In this document: positions 1 through 8,471 of the stretch, piece after piece
Numbering within the stretch: the stretch's first letter is position 1
How the letters are laid out: every line of letters starts with the position of its first letter
Position numbers and translations under genes: made by a program
Notes under the pieces: model-generated
The model's database searches: none
Seen by the model: the letters and a program-made list of their open reading frames with translations, nothing else
Told to the model about the DNA's origin: nothing
Assembly (NCBI RefSeq): GCF_004355225.1
Contig: NZ_CP037933.1
Span: 1,550,001-1,614,000 of the forward strand
Direction: 5' to 3'
Length of the DNA stretch: 64,000 nucleotides
Source of the DNA: Flavobacterium nackdongense
GTDB taxonomy: Bacteria > Bacteroidota > Bacteroidia > Flavobacteriales > Flavobacteriaceae

Positions 1-2190
1 TCCATTTTTCAAATTAGTTTTGGACAAGAAAAACACCTTAAAAACATACAGAAACTAACTTTTGGAGGAGATAATGCCGAAGCTTATTTTAGTCCCAATA
101 GTCAATTGTTGACTATGCAAGTTTCCAATCCCAAGGCTGGAATTCCTTGCGACCAAATCTTTTTGTATGATTTGCAAAGCAATACCTATTCTTCAGATAA
201 TTTAAAATTGATTTCCACCGGAAAAGGGCGTACCACTTGCTCTTATTTTATGCCGGATGGAAAGCACATTCTCTACGCATCAACTCACGCTGCTTCCAAT
301 GAATGTCCCGCTCCACCGAAACCAAAAGATGGAAAATACCTTTGGGCAGTTTATCCGGAGTTCGATATTTATATGGCTGATTTAACTGGAAAAATTGTAA
401 AACAATTGACAAATTCTCCGGGATATGATGCCGAAGCTGTGGTTTCTCCTGACGGAAAGAAAATCGCTTTTACCAGCAGCCGAAGTGGTGATTTAGAACT
501 TTGGACAATGGATATTGATGGAACAAATTTGAAACAAATCACCAATGGTTTAGGATATGATGGCGGAAGTTTCTTTTCGCACGATAGCAAAAAACTAGTA
601 TTTCGTTCTTCGCGTCCCAAAACCGAAAAAGACATAGCCGAATACAAAGCATTATTGAAAGAAAATGTGGTAATGCCGACCGAAATGGAAATTTACACAT
701 GCAATGTTGACGGTAGCAATCTAAAACAAATCACGCAATTAGGCAAAGCCAATTGGGCTCCATTTTTCCACCCATCGGACAAAAAAATTATATTTTCATC
801 TAACCATCATTCCACTCGTGGGTATGATTTTCAGTTGTATATGATAGATATCGATGGCGAAAATTTAGAGCAAATTACTTGGGAAAGTGAATTCAATGCC
901 TTCCCAATGTTTTCCCCTGACGGAAAAAAATTAGTTTTCTCCAGTAATCGCCAACAAAATGCAGCACGTGAAACGAATGTTTTTATTGCCGATTGGATCG
1001 ATACTGATGATACGGAACTCGCCAAATCAGTCCATCTCAAAAAGAATATTTCTTTCTTGGCTTCTGATGATTTGAAAGGAAGGCTAACAGGTTCAAAAGA
1101 AGAAACAATAGCCGCTAATTATTTGGTTAATCAATTCAAAAGCTTAAAATTAAAACCTTACGAGGGCAAAAATTACTTTCAAAATTTTAATTACAAAGTA
1201 AAATTAAATCCTCACGACACTATTGCTAATAGCGGTTTGGAAAATACTGGAAAAAATGTCATTGCCTATTTAGATAATAAAGCGAGTAAAACTATTGTTA
1301 TAGGCGCCCATTACGATCATTTAGGTTTGAACCAACACCATAATTCGACCAAAATGAATTCGGAAGGAGAAATCCACAATGGTGCCGATGACAATGCTTC
1401 TGGCGTTGCTGGCGTTTTAGAATTAGCCAGAATGTATTCTCAAAACAAAACCATCGAAAACGTAAATTATATTTTCGCTCTTTTTTCAGGTGAAGAAGAT
1501 GGTTTAATTGGTTCTAAATTTATGGCTGAAACTTTGAAAAATAAGTATCCAAATGTAATCGCAATGATTAATATGGATATGATTGGGCGATTAAATGACA
1601 AAAAAGAATTGACAGTTGGCGGAATTGGAACTTGTCCCGAATTCAAAAATAGTGTTGAACTTAACAAACCGGCTGGATTTAATATCAGCCTAGACGAAAG
1701 TGGTGTAGGCCCATCAGACCATACTTCGTTTTATTTGAAAGATATTCCAGTATTGTTTTTCTTTACCGGAACACATTCAGACTACCACAAACCGACTGAC
1801 GACGAAGACAAAATAAATTATACCGGTGAAAAAAATATTGTAGATTATGTTTTTAGAGTTACCAACTCCATTGCCGATTTAGATAAAGTTGAATTCACAA
1901 AAACCAAAATCACAGCAGCAAAAACCGGGGCAAAATACAAAGTAACACTAGGTATTATGCCCAATTACGCCGACAGTAGCGATGGGCTGCACGTAGATGG
2001 TGTAACCGAAGACAGACCAGCACAAAAAGCTGGAATTCTTGCGGGCGACATCATCACTAAAATTGGGAGCTGCGATGTAAAAGAAGTGTATAGTTATATG
2101 GAATGTCTCTCGAAAATAAAGTCAGGCGAGGAGCTTCCTGTAACCTTTAAAAGAAATGGAGAGACCAAAACAGTTACAGTAAAATTCTAA
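1..2190 (+). CDS. Extracytoplasmic TolB-like propeller / M28 peptidase / PDZ protein, 5'-truncated by the window
   Basis: The frame is open from base 1 with no start codon, so the true N-terminus (and any signal peptide) lies outside the window; the first internal ATG at 106 falls inside the propeller and is not a credible start. Domain order: PD40/TolB-like propeller repeats to about base 990 (strands such as SPDGKKIAF and SPDGKKLVF), an M28 zinc aminopeptidase core at about 1040-1880, and a C-terminal PDZ domain at about 1930-2190. Zinc-site motifs are visible: GAHYDHLG (about 1303), NGADDNASG (about 1380), SGEEDG (about 1486), NMDMIG and SDHTSF (about 1717). The expected role is cleavage of peptides outside the cytoplasm, the propeller gating or binding substrate; the substrate is unknown. 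Only 12 bases separate it from the next gene. Confidence 0.88.
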   Translation, partial: SIFQISFGQEKHLKNIQKLTFGGDNAEAYFSPNSQLLTMQVSNPKAGIPCDQIFLYDLQSNTYSSDNLKLISTGKGRTTCSYFMPDGKHILYASTHAASNECPAPPKPKDGKYLWAVYPEFDIYMADLTGKIVKQLTNSPGYDAEAVVSPDGKKIAFTSSRSGDLELWTMDIDGTNLKQITNGLGYDGGSFFSHDSKKLVFRSSRPKTEKDIAEYKALLKENVVMPTEMEIYTCNVDGSNLKQITQLGKANWAPFFHPSDKKIIFSSNHHSTRGYDFQLYMIDIDGENLEQITWESEFNAFPMFSPDGKKLVFSSNRQQNAARETNVFIADWIDTDDTELAKSVHLKKNISFLASDDLKGRLTGSKEETIAANYLVNQFKSLKLKPYEGKNYFQNFNYKVKLNPHDTIANSGLENTGKNVIAYLDNKASKTIVIGAHYDHLGLNQHHNSTKMNSEGEIHNGADDNASGVAGVLELARMYSQNKTIENVNYIFALFSGEEDGLIGSKFMAETLKNKYPNVIAMINMDMIGRLNDKKELTVGGIGTCPEFKNSVELNKPAGFNISLDESGVGPSDHTSFYLKDIPVLFFFTGTHSDYHKPTDDEDKINYTGEKNIVDYVFRVTNSIADLDKVEFTKTKITAAKTGAKYKVTLGIMPNYADSSDGLHVDGVTEDRPAQKAGILAGDIITKIGSCDVKEVYSYMECLSKIKSGEELPVTFKRNGETKTVTVKF

Positions 2191-2202
2191 AACCAGCTCA
2201 AA

Positions 2203-2613
2203 ATGACTTTACAAATCGAAACCCCTGCCCTGCTTTTCTCTGCAACTTCATTGATTCTATTGGCCTATACCAATCGTTTTCTGACCATAGCAACCATCAT
2301 AAGAGGTTTAAAAAAAGCATATAAAGAAAAGGCAAGTAGTATGGTTTTACTCGAAATAAAAAACCTCAACTTGAGACTAACGCTCATTCGCTTTATGCAA
2401 ATGGCGGGTGTTCTAAGCTTATTTTTATCAGTATTTTCGATGCTGTTGTTGTTTATTGACGAGCAAGAATTTGGTGTTTATGTATTCGGGTTGAGTTTAT
2501 TGAGTTTGCTCATTTCATTGGGTTTATCCTTCTGGGAAATCAATATTTCTGTTGGCGCACTTCGAGTACATTTGAGCGATTTGACCGAAAAAAAAGAAAC
2601 CGAACAATGGTAA
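2203..2613 (+). CDS. DUF2721 family membrane protein
   Basis: This 136-residue protein has three hydrophobic segments (about residues 8-25, 65-86 and 90-112) with a basic loop after the first (IIRGLKKAYKEK). Length and layout fit the DUF2721 family of small inner-membrane proteins, whose function is not known. It starts 12 bases after the propeller/M28 peptidase gene and is probably co-transcribed with it. No catalytic motif is visible. Confidence 0.75.
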   Translation: MTLQIETPALLFSATSLILLAYTNRFLTIATIIRGLKKAYKEKASSMVLLEIKNLNLRLTLIRFMQMAGVLSLFLSVFSMLLLFIDEQEFGVYVFGLSLLSLLISLGLSFWEINISVGALRVHLSDLTEKKETEQW

Positions 2614-2678
2614 TCTTGAATTCAATCGATTAAACCTTTTCATAAAATTTAAGTCAGAATCCCAAAGCACTCTTGATT

Positions 2679-4070
2679 ATGGACAAAAACATTCTCTGGT
2701 CCTTGCGACTCGGTTTTTCGGCAAAACAAGCCAAAAGCATTGAAAAAAATGGCTTGAAAAAATTCTTGGATCTTTCTTTTGCCACCAATTTCGATTCTAA
2801 AATTCCTGATTTTCTAAGTGAAAGTCCTAAAACCTATGCCGAATTTAAGGAAATTCGAAAAAAAATAAAATCAAGTCCCGACGAAAAAAAACAAATGCTC
2901 AAAAAAGAAGGGCAAACTTCGGCAGCAATGAAAGCCTGGTGGATCAGAAAAATGAATCAAGAAGAATTTCCGCTTCGCGAAAAAATGACTTGTTTCTGGC
3001 ACAATCATTATGTGTCGACTTTTCAAAAAGTAAAGGTCAATTATTGGGTATTTCAACACAATCAAATTTTAAGAGAAAATGCTTTTGGCAACTTCAAAAC
3101 CTTGACCAAGAAAATCATCAAAAGCAATGCAATGGTCCGCTATTTGGACAATGTTGACAATCGAAAAGACAAACTCAACGAAAATTTAAGTCGGGAATTG
3201 CTAGAACTTTTTACGCTAGGAATCGGAAATTATACCGAACAAGACATAAAAAATGGAGCTAAGGGACTCGCTGGCCTAGGAATTGGAGAAGAAAACGCCA
3301 TTTACCGCAAATTTTTCGAAAACAATGAAAACTTCGATTACTTGGGAAAAAACGGCAATTTCAAAGCGGATGAAATGGTTGATATCATTTTTGAACAACC
3401 TAATATTCCGTATTTAATTACTAGAAAAATTCTAAAATGGTTTATTTATGATGAACCGAAGGAAGAATTAGTGCACTATTATGGCGCTTATTTGAAGGCG
3501 ATGAATTTTGAAATTCAACCCTTACTAATTAAAATTTTCACAGAGGAATTTGCTAAAAACAACTCCGGTTCCAAGATAAAAAATCCTTTGGAATTCAGTT
3601 TACAACTGATGAACGAGCTCAGTATTGAAGACCCAAACGAAAAATCTATTGCCTTTTTCCTAAGAGCACAAGGAATGGATTTGTTCAATCAGCCCAATGT
3701 AAAAGGCTGGGATGGCGGAAATGCTTGGCTCACCTCTCAAATATTTCTGCAACGAAACAATGTCGCCGATTTGCTTTGTAATGGCAGAAGTTTAACCCCA
3801 GGCAAGAAAGAAATGGATGAAAATTCGATGATGAAACAAAATCCAAAAAAACAACTGAATGTAAAATTAGATTGGAATAAAGAAGGAAACAACAAAGAAA
3901 TTATTGCTGAACTCACCAACCGTTTGCTATTTCAAACGGACAAAAATAATCAAACCGATTTCGAGCAACTACTAAAATACGATTTCGACAGCAAAACAGA
4001 CGGTTCCGAAAATGCCGTCCTGCGCTTGTTCAATTTTATGGTAAAAACACCCGAATTTCAACTCATTTAA
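2679..4070 (+). CDS. DUF1800 domain-containing protein
   Basis: About 463 residues. I chose ATG 2679 (MDKNILWSLRLGFSAKQ) over the TTG at 2673. The protein matches DUF1800: an N-terminal helical part, the TCFWHNHYVSTF segment near residue 110, a LSRELLELFTLG segment, and a late VKGWDGGNAW motif. No clear signal peptide is visible. It is followed after 11 bases by a DUF1501 gene; this pairing is common in Bacteroidota and other phyla and suggests one exported or envelope-associated complex, but no activity is established. Family assignment is firm, function unknown. Confidence 0.88.
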   Translation: MDKNILWSLRLGFSAKQAKSIEKNGLKKFLDLSFATNFDSKIPDFLSESPKTYAEFKEIRKKIKSSPDEKKQMLKKEGQTSAAMKAWWIRKMNQEEFPLREKMTCFWHNHYVSTFQKVKVNYWVFQHNQILRENAFGNFKTLTKKIIKSNAMVRYLDNVDNRKDKLNENLSRELLELFTLGIGNYTEQDIKNGAKGLAGLGIGEENAIYRKFFENNENFDYLGKNGNFKADEMVDIIFEQPNIPYLITRKILKWFIYDEPKEELVHYYGAYLKAMNFEIQPLLIKIFTEEFAKNNSGSKIKNPLEFSLQLMNELSIEDPNEKSIAFFLRAQGMDLFNQPNVKGWDGGNAWLTSQIFLQRNNVADLLCNGRSLTPGKKEMDENSMMKQNPKKQLNVKLDWNKEGNNKEIIAELTNRLLFQTDKNNQTDFEQLLKYDFDSKTDGSENAVLRLFNFMVKTPEFQLI

Positions 4071-4081
4071 AAATCAAGAAA

Positions 4082-5251
4082 ATGGACAGAAGAAAATTTT
4101 TAGCCATCACAGGAACATTTACCGGAGGTTCACTCCTACTTCCTGATTTTTTATATTCGTTTGGTTCGCAAAATAATTTGGTTTTAGGCGAGCAATGTGT
4201 TGTTTTCGTGCAGTTGAATGGTGGGAATGACGGATTGAACACCTTTATCCCTTTTGAGGACTCTCTTTATCATAATTTACGCCCCGCTATCTCACTTTCG
4301 AAAAATGAAGTTTTAAATTCGCACAAAGGAATGGCTTTTCATCCCGCATTGTCCGGATTTGCTACGATGCAACAAAGTGGCGACTTATCGGTGATTCAGA
4401 ACGTTGGTTATCCGAATCCGGTTCGCTCCCATTTCCGAAGTCAGGAAATTTGGCAAACTGCCCCCACGAAACAAGAATATCTCAGTGATGGTTGGTTGGG
4501 TCGTTATCTTGATTTGCAATGCAAAGAACACCAACCCACAGCGGGTATCAATATTGACAATATCGACAATTTAGCATTGAAAGGCGAAGAACCCAATTCG
4601 ATTACTGTAAAAGACCCTAACCGATTCAAAACCAAAAACAAGTTGGAAAACGAAGGTCAATTATCGGATAATCCGCAATTGGATTTTGTTCGGAAAATTG
4701 CCAACTCCGTCGTCGAAGGCGCCGATGATATTCAAAAAGCATTAGCTAAATCGGCTCCTTCGGATGTTGTGTATCCCAAAACGGATTTGGCAAAAAACCT
4801 CGAATGGATTTCGAAATTGATCAAAGGAAACTTGAACTCGAAGGTATATTACACCTCGCTTGGTGGTTTTGATACGCACGACAATCAATTGGCCATCCAC
4901 AAAAACAAACTAACCGAATTGAATAATGCTGTATATAGTTTTTATCAGGATTTGAAAAAAGCGCAGCAATTACAGAACGTGACCATTGTAGTTTTCTCGG
5001 AATTTGGCCGTCGAGTAAAAGACAACGGACGAGGAACCGATCACGGCACCGCTGCACCAATGTTTGTCATCGGAGGAAACAATCGAGGACAAATCATTGG
5101 AAAAAATCCTAATCTTTCGGATTTGGACAATGGGGATTTGAAACACGAAATTGATTTCAGGAGTGTATATGCCTCCATTTTGAAAAATAAATTGAATTTC
5201 GATGCCTCCAAAATTGGCATTCAAAACAGAGTTCTGGAGGGTTTGTTTTAA
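4082..5251 (+). CDS. DUF1501 domain-containing protein, probably Tat-exported
   Basis: 389 residues. The N-terminus MDRRKFLAITG followed by a hydrophobic stretch is a Tat-type signal, so the protein is probably folded before export. DUF1501 proteins belong to the alkaline phosphatase/sulfatase-like fold group; visible conserved pieces are QLNGGNDGLNTF near residue 40, a SLGGFDTHDNQ segment near 258 and VFSEFGRR...TDHGTA near 305-325, which supply the Asp/His residues expected at the metal-site face. It directly follows and is likely co-transcribed with the DUF1800 gene. Substrate unknown. Confidence 0.88.
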   Translation: MDRRKFLAITGTFTGGSLLLPDFLYSFGSQNNLVLGEQCVVFVQLNGGNDGLNTFIPFEDSLYHNLRPAISLSKNEVLNSHKGMAFHPALSGFATMQQSGDLSVIQNVGYPNPVRSHFRSQEIWQTAPTKQEYLSDGWLGRYLDLQCKEHQPTAGINIDNIDNLALKGEEPNSITVKDPNRFKTKNKLENEGQLSDNPQLDFVRKIANSVVEGADDIQKALAKSAPSDVVYPKTDLAKNLEWISKLIKGNLNSKVYYTSLGGFDTHDNQLAIHKNKLTELNNAVYSFYQDLKKAQQLQNVTIVVFSEFGRRVKDNGRGTDHGTAAPMFVIGGNNRGQIIGKNPNLSDLDNGDLKHEIDFRSVYASILKNKLNFDASKIGIQNRVLEGLF

Positions 5252-5320
5252 AAAATCAATGATTTCTATATAAAAACCGCAACAATAGCCTACTTTTGCC
5301 CTCCACTAAAATGTAAATTT

Positions 5321-5554
5321 ATGTTCGATATTCCACTGACAGAATGGGTAGGCTACTTGGCCTCTTTAGTATTAATGATTTCATTTTTAATGAAAAACAT
5401 CAACACCTTACGAATCATCAATTCGACGGGATGTCTGTTATTTGTAATCTATGGATTTATGTTGTCCACATCTTGGCCGATTATCATTTCCAATACCTTT
5501 ATTTTGGGTGTCAATATATACTATTTGACAAAGCATTTTAGCACCAAGTCCTGA
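5321..5554 (+). CDS. Small multi-pass membrane protein (YgjV/PQ-loop-like)
   Basis: 77 residues with three hydrophobic segments (about residues 8-24, 31-48 and 53-70). The GYLASLVLMISFLMKN opening and short three-helix layout resemble small YgjV/PQ-loop-like membrane proteins of Bacteroidota, some of which are mislabelled in databases. A second ORF in another frame (5344-5541) is a shadow. A distant analogue of similar size is encoded at 50495-50734. No function can be assigned from the sequence. Confidence 0.6.
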   Translation: MFDIPLTEWVGYLASLVLMISFLMKNINTLRIINSTGCLLFVIYGFMLSTSWPIIISNTFILGVNIYYLTKHFSTKS

Positions 5555-5645
5555 ATTAGATCCTCATCTTTTTCTAATCGCAAAGCAATTGCAACAGCAT
5601 TTTCGCCTCTATTTTTGCTAATATTTAAAAAAATTAACATTTTTT

Positions 5646-5677
5646 TTTGATTATACAGTACATTTCCCTTAACTTCG
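5646..5677 (+). promoter_or_regulatory. Candidate Bacteroidota-type promoter for the aquaporin gene
   Basis: TTTG at 5646-5649, a 20-bp spacer and TAACTTCG at 5670-5677, one base from the TAnnTTTG -7 consensus. The predicted start lies about 25 bases before the aquaporin ATG at 5706. Confidence 0.45.
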
Positions 5678-5705
5678 TATGTAGTAACAATCTAAAAATT
5701 ACATT

Positions 5706-6413
5706 ATGAGAAAATTATTGGCCGAGTTTTTCGGAACCTATTGGTTGGTTTTTGGCGGATGTGGTAGCGCTCTTTTTGCGGCTGGAATCCCAGATTTAGG
5801 AATTGGATTTGTAGGCGTTTCCCTCGCCTTTGGTTTAACTGTTCTTACAATGGCTTATGCTGTCGGGCATATTTCAGGAGGACATTTTAATCCCGCAGTT
5901 TCTTTTGGATTATGGGCTGGAGGACGATTTTCTGCCAAAGAATTAGTGCCTTATATCATCGCGCAATGTGCAGGAGCCATCGCTGCGGCAGGTACTTTGT
6001 TTGCTATTGCTACAGGAAAAGCCGGATTTGCCATTGATGCCTCAAAAGCAGGTGCTTTTGCTTCGAATGGTTTTGGCGCTTTTTCCCCTGATGGTTATTC
6101 TATGCAAGCGGCATTTATTGCAGAATTCATATTGACCATGTTTTTCTTATTAGTAATCCTTGGAGCCACAGATAAATTTGCCAATGGTAAATTTGCAGGC
6201 ATTGCCATCGGACTCGCGTTGACATTAATACACTTAATCAGTATTCCAATTACGAACACCTCTGTAAACCCAGCACGATCTTTGTCGCAAGCCGTTTTTG
6301 TAGGTGGCGAACCATTATCACAAGTTTGGTTGTTTTGGTTAGCCCCCATTTTAGGCGCAATTGTAGCTGGATTGATTTATAAAAACTTACTTCAAGACAC
6401 TTCCGAAGCCTAA
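5706..6413 (+). CDS. aqpZ: Aquaporin (AqpZ type)
   Basis: 235 residues, the usual size for bacterial aquaporins, with six transmembrane helices in two inverted halves. Both pore loops carry [15 protein letters not shown] near residue 63 and [12 protein letters not shown] near residue 185; the Arg after the second NPA is the selectivity-filter Arg. The motif set fits water-selective AqpZ rather than glycerol facilitators. It mediates passive water flux across the inner membrane. It is transcribed alone: a promoter candidate lies upstream and a strong hairpin follows. Confidence 0.93.
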   Translation: MRKLLAEFFGTYWLVFGGCGSALFAAGIPDLGIGFVGVSLAFGLTVLTMAYAVGHISGGHFNPAVSFGLWAGGRFSAKELVPYIIAQCAGAIAAAGTLFAIATGKAGFAIDASKAGAFASNGFGAFSPDGYSMQAAFIAEFILTMFFLLVILGATDKFANGKFAGIAIGLALTLIHLISIPITNTSVNPARSLSQAVFVGGEPLSQVWLFWLAPILGAIVAGLIYKNLLQDTSEA

Positions 6414-6434
6414 TTTTTTATATTAAAACATACT

Positions 6435-6480
6435 AAAGAGAAAAGCAAAGATGAAAATCTTCGTTTTTCTCTTTATTTTT
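6435..6480 (+). terminator. Intrinsic terminator after aqpZ
   Basis: Stem arms AAAGAGAAAA (6435-6444) and TTTTCTCTTT (6465-6474) pair perfectly, with an inner AAGAT/ATCTT pair, followed by a T-rich run. The tail overlaps the likely -7 box of the next gene (TATTTTTG, 6474-6481). Confidence 0.75.
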
Positions 6481-6485
6481 GTCTA

Positions 6486-7088
6486 ATGAATTTACCATTT
6501 CAACCAGAGCCGATTATTTTTAACTTGCCCGATGCAGAAATCATCTACTTTCCTCATTTTTTCGACATAAAAGATGCTGATATCCTTTTAAATCAATTAG
6601 TTGCTGAAATTCCCTGGCAACAGGACGACATTCGAGTTTTTGGAAAAATTCATCCGCAACCTCGATTGACGGCTTTATTTGGAAATGAAGGAAAATCCTA
6701 TTCCTATTCGAATATAAAAATGCATCCGCAGCCTTGGACTCCGATTTTGCAAAAGATAAAATCAAAGGTCGAAAGTGCTTCTGACACAAATTTTACAACA
6801 GTTTTGCTCAACCAATATCGGGACGGAAAAGACAGCAACGGCTGGCACGCCGACAATGAAAAAGAATTAGGTCAGAATCCAATAATTGCGTCCGTTAGTT
6901 TTGGTGCCGAAAGAATGTTTCAATTGAGACACAATTCAATTTCAAATGCCAAACTAAATATTGTACTCGAACACGGAAGTTTATTGCTAATGAAAGGAAC
7001 GACACAACATTTTTGGAAACACCAAATTCCGAAAACTTCAAAACCCATTGGCAAAAGAATAAATCTAACTTTTCGCCATATTGTTTAA
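6486..7088 (+). CDS. AlkB-like 2-oxoglutarate/Fe(II) dioxygenase
   Basis: 200 residues. The Fe(II) triad is visible as the HxD of NGWHADNE (near residues 120-123) and a later His in GTTQHFWKH; the 2-oxoglutarate-binding end RINLTFRH is at the C-terminus. Length and motifs fit the short ALKBH2/3-like bacterial AlkB proteins, which remove alkyl groups from DNA or RNA bases by oxidative demethylation. TATTTTTG (6474-6481) ends only 4 bases before the ATG, implying a leaderless or nearly leaderless mRNA. The next gene begins 44 bases downstream. Confidence 0.9.
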   Translation: MNLPFQPEPIIFNLPDAEIIYFPHFFDIKDADILLNQLVAEIPWQQDDIRVFGKIHPQPRLTALFGNEGKSYSYSNIKMHPQPWTPILQKIKSKVESASDTNFTTVLLNQYRDGKDSNGWHADNEKELGQNPIIASVSFGAERMFQLRHNSISNAKLNIVLEHGSLLLMKGTTQHFWKHQIPKTSKPIGKRINLTFRHIV

Positions 7089-7132
7089 AGATGCTGTAAA
7101 AAAGACTAGCTTTGAACTTTAATTCTTTGATT

Positions 7133-7969
7133 ATGAATGAAATTATTACTTATTTTGCTACCATTCCCTCCTCGCATAGAAGTTTGATTCTTGTGGGCGG
7201 AATTACTTTCTTTTGGCTAATCGAAAATGGATTTCCACTTTTTAATTTATCTTATAAAAAATGGCAACATGCGGGAATTAATTTTTTCATGACCTTTACA
7301 ACCATTGCCATCAATTTCGCCTTGGCTTTTATTTTATTAGAAACATCCAATTGGACAATTGCCAATAATTTTGGTCTTTTACAATGGTTGCCCAAGATGC
7401 CGGCTTGGCTTTATGCGCTTGTTGGTTTGCTATTATTAGATTTCGTTGGCGCTTACTTGGTGCATTTTATCGAGCATAAGGTCAAATTCCTATGGCGATT
7501 TCACTTGATTCACCATACCGACACTTGGATAGATACCACTTCAGGAAATAGACATCATCCGGGTGAAAGTGTTATTCGATTTGTCTTTACCACCTTTGGG
7601 GTTTTGATCATTGGATGCCCAATTTGGTTGGTCTTTATGTACCAAACTATTTCGGTAATTTCTACACAATTTACTCACGCAAATATTGCATTACCCGAAA
7701 AACTAGACGCTTTTTTGAGTTGTTTTTTGGTGTCACCCAATATGCATAAAGTACACCATCATTACAAATTACCTTATACAGACAGTAATTACGGGAATAT
7801 TTTTTCGATTTGGGACCGGCTATTTGGGACTTTTATGTACCTCCCTAAACAAGAAATTGTTTACGGAATCGACACGTATAGGAGCCCTGAAGAGCATAAT
7901 CGATTGGGAAAATTACTAAAAATACCATTTGAAAAACCCCGATTGACTGAAAACAATCAAAAAGCATAA
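7133..7969 (+). CDS. Sterol desaturase / fatty acid hydroxylase family membrane protein
   Basis: About 278 residues from ATG 7133 (MNEIITYFATIPSS); a TTG 21 bases earlier is less likely. Four hydrophobic helices precede and surround the di-iron histidine clusters of the family: HFIEH, the FHLIHHTD segment, NRHHPGES, and MHKVHHHYKLPYTDSNYGN near the C-terminus. The family hydroxylates or desaturates membrane lipids and sterol-like molecules; the substrate here is unknown. It is distinct from the shorter carotenoid hydroxylase at 54597-55037. Confidence 0.86.
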   Translation: MNEIITYFATIPSSHRSLILVGGITFFWLIENGFPLFNLSYKKWQHAGINFFMTFTTIAINFALAFILLETSNWTIANNFGLLQWLPKMPAWLYALVGLLLLDFVGAYLVHFIEHKVKFLWRFHLIHHTDTWIDTTSGNRHHPGESVIRFVFTTFGVLIIGCPIWLVFMYQTISVISTQFTHANIALPEKLDAFLSCFLVSPNMHKVHHHYKLPYTDSNYGNIFSIWDRLFGTFMYLPKQEIVYGIDTYRSPEEHNRLGKLLKIPFEKPRLTENNQKA

Positions 7970-8084
7970 AAAAAATTAGCTATAAATAAAAAGTAATTAT
8001 TTTTTTTATTAATATTGGTCAAAGATTTATAAAACAAAACTATTCATTAACCAACCTTACTAAAATTGAATTAATTTTCACCTA

Positions 8085-8363
8085 ATGAAGAAGAGCAGCC
8101 GCATAGAATTAAATTGGGAACAAACCGAAAAACTGGTTACGTTCGCCTTAGAAGAAAGAAACCCTTTCGAAATCATCAAAAAAGAATTTGGGTTATCTGA
8201 AAAAGAGGTTCTTGAAATCATGAAAAAAAAGATGCCCGCAGAAAAATACGAAATGTGGAAAAAGAAAGCTTTAGCCAGTAAACCAAAACCAAAACCGGCA
8301 AAAATTGATGATTTTGATGAAGATTTAGACGGCAAATATTATATAAAAAATAAACTCGATTAA
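8085..8363 (+). CDS. DUF2805 (TIGR03643) family protein, copy 1
   Basis: 92 residues. The core RIELNWEQTEKLVTFALEE, FEIIKKEFGLSEKEVLEIMK and YEMWKKKALA matches the DUF2805/TIGR03643 family, which looks like a small helix-turn-helix fold followed by a basic tail (KPKPKPAK). No function is established. A paralogue is encoded at 60420-60698 inside the light-response block; this copy stands alone between the sterol-desaturase-like gene and a terminator. Confidence 0.82.
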   Translation: MKKSSRIELNWEQTEKLVTFALEERNPFEIIKKEFGLSEKEVLEIMKKKMPAEKYEMWKKKALASKPKPKPAKIDDFDEDLDGKYYIKNKLD

Positions 8364-8366
8364 AGT

Positions 8367-8393
8367 AAAACTCCTGTTTGGGAGTTTTTTTCT
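8367..8393 (+). terminator. Intrinsic terminator
   Basis: AAAACTCC (8367-8374) pairs with GGAGTTTT (8381-8388), followed by a T run, directly after the DUF2805 gene. Confidence 0.8.
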
Positions 8394-8471
8394 TAAAATA
8401 CCATCCTAAATTACAATCCTCCGTAACATTTCCGTCTTGACAAAGACCTATCAAAAACAAAAAAACACAAA

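Noticed and set aside
5344..5541. 65-codon ORF overlapping the small membrane protein
   Set aside because: Out-of-frame shadow; the 5321-5554 frame has the coherent membrane-helix pattern.
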